A stretch of 64,000 bases of DNA from JBBQXH01 sp963710975 (GTDB lineage: Bacteria > Actinomycetota > Thermoleophilia > Gaiellales > Gaiellaceae): NCBI GenBank assembly GCA_963710975.1, contig CAVQCG010000006.1:43533-107532 (forward strand). Reading direction: 5' to 3'. The notes beneath the pieces are model-generated. The model saw only the letters and a program-made list of their open reading frames with translations, made no database searches and had not been told where the DNA came from. Positions 35,624 through 43,840 of this stretch are shown here, one piece after another (the first letter of the stretch is position 1; each line of letters opens with the position of its first letter). Position numbers and translations under genes: made by a program.

Positions 35624-38023
35624 GTGACCGAGACGAGCCTCCCTCCGACGCTTCCGCGCACGGCTTCCGGTCTCTCCGAGGCGGAAGCGGCACGGCTGCT
35701 CGAAGAACGCGGCCCTCAGGAGCCTCCCCAGACGAGTCGCTCCTACGCCAGCATCGTCCGGGCGAACGTCTTCACGGTCTTCAACTTGATCCTCGTCGTG
35801 GCCGGGGTGGCGACCTTTGTCTTCGGCCACTGGGAGGACGCGCTGTTCATCGCGATCCTCGTTGCCAACTCGGGGATAGGGATTCTCCAGGAGGCGCGGG
35901 CGAAACGGGCCCTCGATCGGCTCGCCGCTCTCGTCGCCCCGACCGCGACTGTGATCCGTGACGGCCGGCCGCGGCAGGTGGGGGTCGCCGAGGTCGTCGC
36001 CGGCGATCTCATCAGGGTTCAGGCAGGCGATCAGCTCGTCGCGGACGGAGCCCTGCAGCAAAGCGCTGGCCTCACTCTCGACGAGTCGATCCTCACCGGC
36101 GAGTCACACGCCGTCGCCCGCCACACCGGTGAAGAAGTCAGGTCGGGATCCTTCGCCGTCGAGGGATCGGGCTACTACCGGGTCACCGCGGTCGGGCCCG
36201 ACAGCTATGCAGAGAAGCTCGCCGACGTCGCTCGCTCGTTCCGCCACCCGCGCTCACCGCTCGAGCGGGATCTCAACACGCTTCTCTTCGCTCTCGTCGC
36301 GATCATGGTCCCGCTCGGGGCGATTCTCGGCTACGCGCTCTGGGCGCAGAAGACGCCGATCTCGGACGCCGTTCCGACAGCCGTCGCCGCGGTCGTCACA
36401 CTCGTACCGGAAGGGCTGATCCTGCTGACGAGCATCACCTATGCCGTCGCAGCGCTGCGGATGGCCCGGCGCGGAGCTCTCGCGCAGCAGCTGAACGCAA
36501 TCGAGTCGCTGGCCTCCGCCGAGATCATCTGCCTCGACAAGACCGGAACCCTGACCGAGGCGGCGCTCGAGGTCACGAGCGTCACGCCGGTGCCGGGCGT
36601 CGACGAGGGTGAGCTCGTCCATGCGCTCGGTCGCTTTGCGGCGAGCGCAGGATCGCAGAACGGAACGCTCGCGGCGATCGCCCGGACCTACGACGTCCCG
36701 GCCGAGCCGGTCTCCGCGGAGGTCCCGTTCTCCTCGCGCCGACGCTGGAGTGCCGTACGGCTCGGCTCACACTGCTACGTCCTCGGCGCGCCGGAGCTCT
36801 TCCCGCTCGACGGTCTCGACACGATCGTCAGCTCGGAGCAGGCCCACGGGCGCCGCGTCGTCGTGCTCGCTGCGAGCTCTTCGCCCCTGACCGAGGTCGA
36901 CCTGGCTTCGAATCCCGACCAGAAACCTCCCGGTGACCTGCGACCCTTGGGTGCGATCTCGATCAGTGAGCGACTTCGCCCGGACGCCCGCGCGACCGTC
37001 GAGTATTTCCTGGGTCAGGGGGTGCAGCTGAAGGTGATCTCCGGCGACTCGCCGACGACGGTTGCCGCGGTTGCGGCGGACGCTGGAATCCCCTCGGCCG
37101 GGCCGCCGCTCGATGGTCGCAATCTGCCCGAGGATCCGGATGCGCTGCGGCGGGCCGCGCTCGAGGCAACCGTGATCGGGCGGATCTCCCCCGAGGGCAA
37201 GCAGCGCGTCATCGAGGCGCTGACCGAAGCCGGGTACTACGTTGCGATGGTCGGTGATGGGGTCAACGACGTCCCGGCCCTGAAGAAGGCGCGGCTTGCG
37301 ATTGCCCAGGGGAGCGGGTCGCAGATGGCGAAGAGCGTGGCCGATATCGTGCTCGTGCGAGGCGACTTCGCGGCAGTTCCCCACATGGTGGCCGAGGGTC
37401 GGAAAGTTCTTCGAAACCTGCAACGCGTGTCGAAGCTGTTCGTGACGAAGTCCGCGTTCGCGGCGTTCCTGATCCTCACGATCGGCATCGCAGAGCAGGA
37501 CTACCCGGTTCTGCCGCGGCATCTGACGCTCGTCGCGACGCTCACGATCGGCATCCCTGCGCTCTTCCTGGCGCTGGCGCCGAGCTCGGGACCATGGCGC
37601 TCGCCACGATTCCTGCGAGAGGTCGCGAGCTTCGCGATTCCGGCAGGAACCGCCGCCGGGCTTGGGGTCGCCTCGAGCTACCTGTTCGCGAGCGACGTGC
37701 TGGATCTGGGTCTTGTGGAGTCCCGGACAGTTTCGGTCACGGTGCTCACGATCGTCGGCCTCTACTACATCCTCGTCCTCGAGGCGGCGGGGCAGGCACG
37801 GGCAACCGCCGTGGGCGGCCTCTGCGCCGTGCTCTTCGCGCTCTACTGCCTCGTTCTCGCCTTCGCGCGAGACTTCTTCGCCCTTGCCGTACCGAACGCC
37901 GGAATCGTCATGTGCTCGCTCGTCGGATCGGCGATCGCGATCGCGGGGCTTGCCATGATGGACGAGCGGTTCGTCCCATCGTTCTTGCGCCGCGGATCCG
38001 ATGGGGACACGCCGGTACCATGA
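35624..38023 (+). CDS. P-type (P2-like) cation-transporting ATPase
   Basis: A 799-residue E1-E2 ATPase. The actuator domain has LTGES (near 160), the membrane hinge PEGL in VTLVPEGLILLTS (near 263), the phosphorylation motif DKTGTLT (near 305) and the hinge MVGDGVNDVPALKKA (near 540). About ten helices are present. PEGL rather than CPx rules out a heavy-metal P1B pump, and the KdpB pattern is absent; Ca2+/Mg2+/Mn2+-like transport is most likely, but the ion cannot be read from sequence. The start is GTG 35624 in divergence from the membrane protein before it. Confidence 0.9.
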   Translation: MTETSLPPTLPRTASGLSEAEAARLLEERGPQEPPQTSRSYASIVRANVFTVFNLILVVAGVATFVFGHWEDALFIAILVANSGIGILQEARAKRALDRLAALVAPTATVIRDGRPRQVGVAEVVAGDLIRVQAGDQLVADGALQQSAGLTLDESILTGESHAVARHTGEEVRSGSFAVEGSGYYRVTAVGPDSYAEKLADVARSFRHPRSPLERDLNTLLFALVAIMVPLGAILGYALWAQKTPISDAVPTAVAAVVTLVPEGLILLTSITYAVAALRMARRGALAQQLNAIESLASAEIICLDKTGTLTEAALEVTSVTPVPGVDEGELVHALGRFAASAGSQNGTLAAIARTYDVPAEPVSAEVPFSSRRRWSAVRLGSHCYVLGAPELFPLDGLDTIVSSEQAHGRRVVVLAASSSPLTEVDLASNPDQKPPGDLRPLGAISISERLRPDARATVEYFLGQGVQLKVISGDSPTTVAAVAADAGIPSAGPPLDGRNLPEDPDALRRAALEATVIGRISPEGKQRVIEALTEAGYYVAMVGDGVNDVPALKKARLAIAQGSGSQMAKSVADIVLVRGDFAAVPHMVAEGRKVLRNLQRVSKLFVTKSAFAAFLILTIGIAEQDYPVLPRHLTLVATLTIGIPALFLALAPSSGPWRSPRFLREVASFAIPAGTAAGLGVASSYLFASDVLDLGLVESRTVSVTVLTIVGLYYILVLEAAGQARATAVGGLCAVLFALYCLVLAFARDFFALAVPNAGIVMCSLVGSAIAIAGLAMMDERFVPSFLRRGSDGDTPVP
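38016..38021 (+). promoter_or_regulatory. Leaderless -10 box of sufS
   Basis: TACCAT is followed by six bases and ATG 38028, placing the transcript start on the A of ATG. It lies inside the last codons of the P-type ATPase gene, so sufS can be expressed apart from the ATPase. Confidence 0.45.
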
Positions 38024-38027
38024 CTGC

Positions 38028-39275
38028 ATGACCGAGGTAGCTCCCGCTCCTGCGCTCGACGTGCAACGGCTCCGCGCGGACTTCGCCTTTCTCGACGACG
38101 CGCCGCACGGGCAGCCGCTCGCCTACCTGGACTCGGCCAACTCCTCCCAGAAGCCGGCGCAGGTTCTCGGTGCGATGCGCGAGTTCTACGAGCATTCCTA
38201 CGCCAACGTCCACCGTGCGGTGTACGAGCTCGGGGCACGTGCAACCGAGGGCTACGAGGGCGCGCGCGAGAAGGTCAGGGCGCTGATCAACGCGCGCTCG
38301 ACGCGCGAATGCATCTTCGTACGGAACGGCACCGAAGGACTGAACCTGGTCGCGTACGCGTGGGGCCTCGACAACCTCGGACCGGGTGACGTCGCGGTGG
38401 TGACCGAGCTCGAGCATCACTCGAATTTCGTGCCGTGGCAGTACATGGCGCAGCGCACCGGAGCCGAGTTCGCGGTCATCCCGATCGACGACAACGGCGA
38501 GCTCGTGCTCGAATCGCTTGCAGGCATCGAGCGTCGCGGACGCGTGAAGCTCGTCGCGAGCGCTCTCATCTCGAACACGCTCGGAACCATCAATCCCGTC
38601 GCAGATCTCGCGACGTGGGCGCACGAACACGACGCAGTCATGGTCGTCGATGCGTGTCAGGCCGTTCCGAATCGCCCGCTCGACGTCCAGGAGCTCGGCT
38701 GCGACGTCCTCGCCTTCACCGGCCACAAGATGCTCGCGCCGACCGGCATCGGCGTCCTCTGGGGCCGCGAGGATCTCCTCCGACGGATGTCGCCGTTCGA
38801 GCTCGGCGGGTCGATGATCCGGAAGGTGACGGCGGAGAAGACCACGTGGGCCGACCTGCCCGCCAAGTTCGAGGCCGGAACGCCGCCGATCGCCGAGGCC
38901 TACGGTCTCGGTCAGGCCATCGACTACCTGAACGCGGTCGGGCTCGACGCGATCGAAAGGCACGAGCAGGCACTGACCGAGTACGCGCTTGCCCGGCTGG
39001 GCGAGCTCTCGTACGTCAGGGTCTTCGGACCATCCGCCGAGCGGCGTGGCGGGATCGTCTCCTTCGAGGTCGAGGGTGTCCACCCCCACGACGTCGCTCA
39101 GATCCTCGACGGACAGGGCGTCGCCGTGCGCGCCGGACACCATTGCACCCAGCCGATCATGGATCACTTCGGCGTGACGGCAACGACCCGAGCGAGCTTC
39201 TACCTCTACACGCTTCCAGCGGAGATCGATCGACTAATCGACGGGCTCGCACGCGTCCGGAAGACATTCGCATGA
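38028..39275 (+). CDS. sufS: SufS, cysteine desulfurase (class II)
   Basis: A 415-residue PLP enzyme that removes sulfur from cysteine for cluster assembly. The pyridoxal Lys lies in FTGHKMLAPTGIG (near residue 236), and the active-site Cys in GHHCTQPIM (near 375). ELEHHSNFVPWQ is the usual substrate-pocket block. ATG 38028 is favoured, five bases after the ATPase stop, with TACCAT six bases upstream. sufU follows with a four-base overlap, matching the SufS-SufU sulfur relay of Gram-positives. Confidence 0.95.
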   Translation: MTEVAPAPALDVQRLRADFAFLDDAPHGQPLAYLDSANSSQKPAQVLGAMREFYEHSYANVHRAVYELGARATEGYEGAREKVRALINARSTRECIFVRNGTEGLNLVAYAWGLDNLGPGDVAVVTELEHHSNFVPWQYMAQRTGAEFAVIPIDDNGELVLESLAGIERRGRVKLVASALISNTLGTINPVADLATWAHEHDAVMVVDACQAVPNRPLDVQELGCDVLAFTGHKMLAPTGIGVLWGREDLLRRMSPFELGGSMIRKVTAEKTTWADLPAKFEAGTPPIAEAYGLGQAIDYLNAVGLDAIERHEQALTEYALARLGELSYVRVFGPSAERRGGIVSFEVEGVHPHDVAQILDGQGVAVRAGHHCTQPIMDHFGVTATTRASFYLYTLPAEIDRLIDGLARVRKTFA

Positions 39276-39698
39276 GCGACGACTTCTACCGCGAGGTCAT
39301 CCTCGACCACTACAAGAACCCGCGCCGCTACGGGACGCTAGACCCGTGCGACGCCCGCGCAGAGGGGCAGAACCCGCTGTGTGGCGACGAGGTCACCGTC
39401 ATGGTGAATTTCAACGGCGGCGGCACGATCAAGGATGTCGCGGTTCGAGGGCCGAGGCTGCGCGATCAGTCAGGCGGCGACGTCGATGCTGATGGAGATG
39501 ATCGAGGGCAGGACCGCGGACGAGGTCGCTGCGATGCCGACCCAGGAGCTGCTCGACGAGATCGGTATTCCGCTGACACCAATCCGGCTCAAGTGCGCGC
39601 TGCTCGGTCTCGGGGTGCTCAAGGTTGCGCTCCACCGCTCGCAGGGAACCCCTCTTCCAGAAGAGTGGGCTGGCCTCGACGAGCTCGAGATCAGCTAG
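39272..39698 (+). CDS. sufU: SufU, zinc-dependent sulfur acceptor (one frameshift)
   Basis: The first half (MSDDFYREVILDHYKNPRRY, then NPLCGDEVTV with Cys) and the second half (FEGRGCAISQAATSMLMEMI, then LKCALLGLGVL) lie in different frames. An extra G near 39441 explains it, since GCG-TTC-GAG then reads AFEGRGCAIS. The three conserved Cys (CGD, GCAIS, KCAL) and the Asp of CGDE are the zinc/sulfur ligands of SufU, the partner that accepts persulfide from SufS. About 141 residues once joined, normal length. Confidence 0.92.
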
Positions 39699-39716
39699 TG
39701 ACGGAGCAGTAAGGGG

Positions 39717-40031
39717 ATGCGGCAGATCGACGTCTGCCCGGCCGAGGAGCTTCCTCCGGGGCAGGTGAAGATCGTGCCCGATGGCGCGTTCGGGATCGGC
39801 GTGTTCAACGTCGGCGGCACCATCTGTGCCATCGAGGACAGGTGCTCCCATGACGACGGGCCACTCGCCGAGGGCGAGTTCGACGCTGAGCGCGGCATCG
39901 TCGTCTGTCCCCGCCACGGCGCGGAGTTCGACGTGTGCACGGGACGGCCGCGAACCTTGCCCGCGTACCTCCCCGTCCAGACCTACCGCGCCTGGGTGGA
40001 GGACGGCCTCGTGCGGCTCGAGATCCCGTAG
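39717..40031 (+). CDS. Rieske-type [2Fe-2S] ferredoxin
   Basis: A 104-residue non-heme Rieske domain. Cluster ligands are CSH (in DRCSHDDGPLAEGEF) and CPRH (in VVCPRHGAEFDV), giving C-x-H...C-x2-H. This is the small bacterial ferredoxin form found with dioxygenases or as a stand-alone carrier. It follows sufU by 18 bases, so its cluster could be assembled from the nearby machinery. Electron partner unknown. Confidence 0.92.
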   Translation: MRQIDVCPAEELPPGQVKIVPDGAFGIGVFNVGGTICAIEDRCSHDDGPLAEGEFDAERGIVVCPRHGAEFDVCTGRPRTLPAYLPVQTYRAWVEDGLVRLEIP

Positions 40032-40039
40032 CCCAGCAC

Positions 40040-40636
40040 GTGCTCGACGATCGGGTTCTCGCCGTTCTCGCCCGCCTCGAGGAGCAGGACACGCGCGAGA
40101 GGGCGGAGGGTGTCCCTCGCGAGCTTCGTGCCCGTCAGGTGGCGCCTACGACCGGCCGCTTCCTCCTCTCCCTCGTGGCCCCTCAAGTGTCGTGCGAGGT
40201 GCTCGAGATCGGGGGCTCCCGCGGCTACTCCTCGATCTGGCTCGGCGCCGGAGCCAGGATCCTCGGGGGGCACGTCGTTTCGCTGGAGCTCGATCCGGCG
40301 AAGTGCGACGCGTGGCGCGAGAACGTCTCCGGCGCAGGACTCGACGAGTGGGTCGAGCTGGTCGAGGGCGATGCGTTCGACACGCTCGAGCGTCTCGACG
40401 ACGTGTTCGACGTGATCTTCCTCGATGCCGAGAAAGACGACTACGAGCGACTGTTCGAGCGCGTGCGGCACCTCGTCGAGCCAGGTGGGGTGATCGTCGC
40501 CGACAACGTGCTGTCCCACGCGGACACACTCGAGGCCTACAGCAGGGCGCGTCAGACGGACCCGACGCTGTCCAGCGTGACCGTCCCCCTCGACCGGGGG
40601 ATCGAGATCACGGTCGTCCTCTCCGGGTGTTTATGA
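40040..40636 (+). CDS. O-methyltransferase (SAM-dependent, catechol-type family)
   Basis: GTG 40040, nine bases after the Rieske stop, opens MLDDRVLAVLARLEEQDTRE. The 198-residue protein has the SAM motif VLEIGGSRGYSSIWLG (near 55-70), the acidic SLELDPAK and the FLDAEKDDYE block of the O-methyltransferase_3 family, which binds a divalent metal and methylates catechol-like hydroxyls. It ends in the ATGA that begins the micro-ORF at 40633. Substrate unknown; placement after SufU and Rieske suggests only co-transcription. Confidence 0.85.
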   Translation: MLDDRVLAVLARLEEQDTRERAEGVPRELRARQVAPTTGRFLLSLVAPQVSCEVLEIGGSRGYSSIWLGAGARILGGHVVSLELDPAKCDAWRENVSGAGLDEWVELVEGDAFDTLERLDDVFDVIFLDAEKDDYERLFERVRHLVEPGGVIVADNVLSHADTLEAYSRARQTDPTLSSVTVPLDRGIEITVVLSGCL

Positions 40637-40713
40637 TTGGCCTACCACGGAAAGGAGGTGATCCGGACTTGAGCGAATGCGACAGTACGGGTAGTGGAGG
40701 TGCTCGCTCGTAG
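40633..40713 (+). CDS. Micro-ORF with extended perfect Shine-Dalgarno
   Basis: A 26-codon ORF whose ATG overlaps the methyltransferase stop (ATGA). Inside it lies AAAGGAGGTGATCC (40651-40664), a perfect 14-base complement of the universal 16S rRNA 3' end, followed five bases later by an in-frame TTG (40669). Starting there gives the 14-mer MSECDSTGSGGARS. Such a long match is rare and suggests that the TTG form is strongly translated, or that the site binds ribosomes for control. A nested hairpin and a strong GC hairpin follow. No downstream gene on this strand is close. Confidence 0.5.
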   Translation: MIGLPRKGGDPDLSECDSTGSGGARS

Positions 40714-40800
40714 GGGCGTGTCCCCAGGGACCTGAGGGGAATCGCCTAGCCAGCGTAGGGGGCTGAAGCGCTCCTGCGAAATCCAGGCGAGTTTTTCCGA
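40714..40800 (+). ncRNA. Structured region downstream of the micro-ORF
   Basis: A nested stem-loop is visible: GGCG (40715-40718) with CGCC (40743-40746), inside it TCCCC (40721-40725) with GGGGA (40736-40740), then AG/CT around a GGAC loop. Weaker pairings (AGCG with CGCT, CCTG with CAGG) follow to about 40790. It does not match tmRNA, SRP RNA, RNase P, 6S or any riboswitch core I can recognise. Together with the micro-ORF and the next hairpin it may be one small transcript. Confidence 0.35.
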
Positions 40801-40801
40801 C

Positions 40802-40827
40802 GACGGGGCCGGGAAACCGGCCCCGTC
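40802..40827 (+). terminator. Perfect 11-bp GC hairpin with GAAA tetraloop
   Basis: GACGGGGCCGG (40802-40812), loop GAAA, CCGGCCCCGTC (40817-40827). Plus-strand transcripts end in GCTTT after it, and minus-strand transcripts would have GGAAAAAC, so it lacks a good U-tract in either direction but is stable enough to act as a transcript end or RNA-protecting structure. Confidence 0.6.
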
Positions 40828-40837
40828 GCTTTGCAAA

Positions 40838-41039
40838 CCGCGGCGTAGCCGCGGTGCGCAGCGGCCGCGCCGGAGGCGCCAGGCCGCGAAGTCCAGCCGG
40901 CGGAGCCGGCGTATCGTCCGTGGCGCCCAGCGGCCGAAAAGGCCGCGAAGTCCTCCGGGCCCGGAGGGCCAGCGGTAGCGTTCTTCCGCGGCGCGCAGCG
41001 GCCGAAAAGGCCGCGAAGTTCTCCGAGCCGGGAGGGCGG
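40838..41039. repeat. Palindromic REP-like array (three copies)
   Basis: A run of GC-rich imperfect palindromes. Three copies share CAGCGGCC-loop-GGCCGCGAAG: one with a long loop at about 40858-40892, and two with the core CGGCCGAAAAGGCCG at 40923-40970 and 40991-41039, each followed by a CTCCG-GGAG palindrome. CCGCGGC-GTA-GCCGCGG (40838-40854) and GCCGGC-GGA-GCCGGC lie between. Related units occur at 58537-58690. Both sites sit between convergent genes. Confidence 0.7.
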
Positions 41040-41044
41040 CACTC

Positions 41045-41929
41045 TCAAGCCGCAATCGCCCTGCGAATCTGCTCGTCGAGCGGTACGAGCTCGAGGTCGA
41101 AGGCAGCGACCGCGGCTGCCGTGTCGCACACGTTGTCTCCCATTGCCAGCATTGCCAGCTGGTCGCGCGTGAGTGGCGGGTTCGGTAGCCGTTCGAAGAG
41201 CGCGGCGAGCGGGCCGGCGAGGTCGAAGGGGATGTGCGCAAGGCGCCGACGTTTCCCGAGGGCGGCTGCGATTCCCAGCCAGAGCTCGTTCCAGGTGAGC
41301 TGTTCAGGGCCGCCGAGATCGAATGCGCCTTCGCCACGACCTTCCGCCGCAGCGGCGACACACGTTGCGACGTCATCGACCCAGATCGGCTGGATCCGCT
41401 GGGTTCCCGGCCCAAGCACCGGGACGATCGGCGTCCTGCGGACGATCCGCACGAACCGCGCCAGCGCTCCACCCGTCGAGCCGAAGACGAAGCTCGGGCG
41501 CAAGATGACGTGTGCGATCCCCGATTCGACGACCGAGGTCTCCATCGCCCGCTTCGCTCGGTAGTAGGGAATCGTTCCAGCCGCGGGGTCATTCGTTCCG
41601 AGCGAGCCCATCAGGATGAAGCGCCCGACCCCGGCGTCTGTCGCGGCCGCAACGAGATCGGCAGTTCCTCGCACCATGACACGCTCGAAATCCTCGGGAC
41701 GGCCGGCGATGATCGCGACGAGGTGAACGACGGCAGCACAGCCTTCCACTGCGAGCGCGACGCTCGAGAGCTCGGTGATGTCGCCTTCGACGAGTTCGCA
41801 GCCGAGCCGCTCGAGGTCCGACGCGTGCGGACGGCTTCGCACGAGACATCTGACAGGACGCCCGTCCTCACGAAGCCGCCGAACGACCCGCTGCCCGACA
41901 AACCCGGTCGCCCCAGTGACGAGGATCAC
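41045..41929 (-). CDS. NAD(P)-dependent epimerase, NDUFA9/NmrA-like
   Basis: GTG 41929 gives MILVTGATGFVGQRVVRRLR with the GxxGxxG motif; four bases overlap the dcd stop (GTGA). The 294-residue extended-SDR body has DLVEGDITELSS and VHLVAIIAG, and YYRAK as the likely catalytic Tyr-x3-Lys (IPYYRAKRAME). The C-terminal part matches the complex-I-NDUFA9-like or ubiquinone-associated SDR subgroup found in many bacteria with no settled role. Co-transcribed with dcd. Confidence 0.85.
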   Translation of the reverse strand: MILVTGATGFVGQRVVRRLREDGRPVRCLVRSRPHASDLERLGCELVEGDITELSSVALAVEGCAAVVHLVAIIAGRPEDFERVMVRGTADLVAAATDAGVGRFILMGSLGTNDPAAGTIPYYRAKRAMETSVVESGIAHVILRPSFVFGSTGGALARFVRIVRRTPIVPVLGPGTQRIQPIWVDDVATCVAAAAEGRGEGAFDLGGPEQLTWNELWLGIAAALGKRRRLAHIPFDLAGPLAALFERLPNPPLTRDQLAMLAMGDNVCDTAAAVAAFDLELVPLDEQIRRAIAA

Positions 41930-42492
41930 TCGATGAAGTTCTGCCAGTAGCGGCTCGGGGTCGGCCCCGTCTGCCCCTGGTATTTCGATCCGACCTTTGC
42001 GCTCCCGTAGGGCGTCTCCGAGGGCTCCGTCAGCTGGACGAACGACAGCTGCCCGATGGCCATGCCCACGTAGATCGTGATCGGGAGGTTCGCGACGTTC
42101 GACAGCTCGAGCGTCACGTGTCCGTCCCAACCCGGATCGATGAAGCCTGCGGTCGAGTGGATCAGGAGGCCGAGCCGGCCGAGCGAGCTCTTCCCCTCGA
42201 GACGAGCGACGAGGTCATCCGGGAGCGTGATCCGCTCGAGGGTCGATGCGAGGACGAACTCCCCGGGGTGGAGGATGAAAGGCTCGGCATCCGAGATCTC
42301 GACCAGCTCGGTCAGATCCTCCATGCGCTGCTTGACGTCGATGTAGGGGTACCGCGAGTTCCGGAAGACGCGGAAGAACCGGTCGATGCGGACGTCGACG
42401 CTCGACGGCTGGATCAGCTGCTCGTCGAAAGGGTCGATCCCGATGCGGCCCTCGGCGAGCAGGCGGCGGATCGTGCGGTCGGAGAGAACCAC
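41926..42492 (-). CDS. dcd: dCTP deaminase (Dcd, possibly bifunctional dUTP-forming)
   Basis: A 188-residue trimeric dUTPase-fold enzyme that deaminates dCTP. The start reads MVLSDRTIRRLLAEGRI from GTG 42492, and the core has SSLGRLGLLIHSTAGFIDPGWDGHVTLEL with the catalytic Glu near AEPFILHPGEFV and the C-terminal KYQGQTGPTPSRYW nucleotide-capping segment. In Gram-positives this subgroup may hydrolyse to dUMP directly. TATAGA eight bases upstream of the GTG suggests near-leaderless expression, divergent from the aminotransferase. Confidence 0.93.
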   Translation of the reverse strand: MVLSDRTIRRLLAEGRIGIDPFDEQLIQPSSVDVRIDRFFRVFRNSRYPYIDVKQRMEDLTELVEISDAEPFILHPGEFVLASTLERITLPDDLVARLEGKSSLGRLGLLIHSTAGFIDPGWDGHVTLELSNVANLPITIYVGMAIGQLSFVQLTEPSETPYGSAKVGSKYQGQTGPTPSRYWQNFIE

Positions 42493-42520
42493 AGGGGCAA
42501 TCTATAAGCTGATCGAACCG
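42493..42520. promoter_or_regulatory. Divergent promoter with shared AT core (dcd / aminotransferase)
   Basis: The 28 bases between two divergent genes contain TCTATAAG (42501-42508). Leftward it reads TATAGA, eight bases before GTG 42492. Rightward it reads TATAAG, twelve bases before ATG 42521. The two -10 elements overlap by four bases, so the polymerases should compete. Confidence 0.5.
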
Positions 42521-43840
42521 ATGGTCAGGCAGCGCGTCATCTCGGTGCAGACCGACATTCCGGGGCCGCGCTCGCAGGAGATCCTGGAGCGCAAGCGGCG
42601 TGTCGTCGCCGATCCGATCTCCATCTACCTCCCCATCGTGGTGGCCGAGGCGAAGGGTGCGACGCTGACGGACGTCGACGGGAACGTCTTCGTCGACTTC
42701 ACGGGGGGTGTCGGCGTGATGAACGTCGGCCACGCTGCTCCTCGGGTCGTCGCCGCTGCGACGGCTCAGATGGCCCTCTTCACGCACACGGATTTCACCG
42801 TGCTCCCGTACGAGATCTACGTCGAGCTCGCCGAACGCCTCGTTCCACTCGCACCAATCTCGGACGCCCGTCTGGCGCTGTTCAACTCCGGGGCCGAGGC
42901 GGTCGAGAACGCGGTCAAGATCGCGCGGGTCACGACGGGGCGACCGGGAATCGTCTGCTTCGAGGGCGGCTTTCACGGCCGAACGCTGATGGCGATGAGC
43001 CTCACGTCGAAGACGCACCCCTACAAGGCCGGGCTTGGTCCACTTGCCGCCGAGGTGTACCGCGTCCCGTTTGCCGATTCCTACCGGGGGCCGGACGCCG
43101 AGCGCGCGCTCTCCTACCTCGAGCGCGCATTCACGACCCAGGTCGCGGCCGAGCAGGTCGCAGCGATCATCTTCGAGCCCGTTCAGGGTGAGAGTGGCTT
43201 CGTCGTGCCGCCCGTCGAGTTCGTCCAGGGGATTCGCCGGATCTGCGACGAGCACGGGATCGTGATGATCGCGGACGAGGTTCAGACCGGTTTCTGCCGG
43301 ACGGGCAAGCTGTTCGCGATGGAGCATTTCGGCGTGGAGCCAGACCTGATGACGGTTGCCAAGTCGATTGCCGGAGGGCTGCCGCTCTCGGGTGTCATCG
43401 GGCGGGCTGAGATCATGAATCGGGTTCCCGACAGCGCGATCGGCGGCACATTCCCCGGCAACCCCGTCGCCTGTGCAGCGGCCGTCGCCGTCCTCGACAC
43501 GATCGAAGAGGATGGGCTCGTCGAGCGTGCTGCCGCTGTCGGGGCGGAGATCAGAGCACGGATGGATGAGTGGCACGAGCGTCACGTCGAGATCGGGGAC
43601 GTTCGCGGACTTGGCGCAATGCTCGCGCTCGAGTTCGTGCGCGATCGCGAGACGAAGGAGCCGGCTCCCGAGATCGTGACCGCAGTCACCGAGGCTGCAG
43701 CCGCCCGCGGCCTCCTGTTGCTCAAGGCGGGGCTCTACGGCAACTGCATCCGTGTCCTCGTCCCCGTGGTGATCGGCGATGCGGAGCTCGAAGAGGCGCT
43801 CGACGTCTTCGGCGATTCGCTCGAGGCCGTGCTCGGCTAG
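42521..43840 (+). CDS. gabT: Class III aminotransferase, 4-aminobutyrate type
   Basis: A 439-residue PLP enzyme. Key blocks are NSGAEAVENAVKIAR (PLP phosphate), FEGGFHGRTLMAMSLTSK, the Asp-Glu pair in MIADEVQTGFCRTGK, and the PLP Lys in VAKSIAGGLPLSGV. GGTFPGNPVACAAAVAV and the length are right for GABA/5-aminovalerate aminotransferase, though beta-alanine or other omega-amino acids are possible. The stop overlaps the convergent ddl by four bases. Confidence 0.88.
   Translation: MVRQRVISVQTDIPGPRSQEILERKRRVVADPISIYLPIVVAEAKGATLTDVDGNVFVDFTGGVGVMNVGHAAPRVVAAATAQMALFTHTDFTVLPYEIYVELAERLVPLAPISDARLALFNSGAEAVENAVKIARVTTGRPGIVCFEGGFHGRTLMAMSLTSKTHPYKAGLGPLAAEVYRVPFADSYRGPDAERALSYLERAFTTQVAAEQVAAIIFEPVQGESGFVVPPVEFVQGIRRICDEHGIVMIADEVQTGFCRTGKLFAMEHFGVEPDLMTVAKSIAGGLPLSGVIGRAEIMNRVPDSAIGGTFPGNPVACAAAVAVLDTIEEDGLVERAAAVGAEIRARMDEWHERHVEIGDVRGLGAMLALEFVRDRETKEPAPEIVTAVTEAAAARGLLLLKAGLYGNCIRVLVPVVIGDAELEEALDVFGDSLEAVLG

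Noticed and set aside
40633..40827. Known RNA gene (tmRNA, SRP RNA, RNase P, 6S) or riboswitch
   Set aside because: None of the conserved cores of these RNAs could be found, and no gene follows that a riboswitch could control.
40838..41039. CRISPR array
   Set aside because: Repeats are palindromic and irregularly spaced with no unique spacers of constant length and no cas genes nearby.
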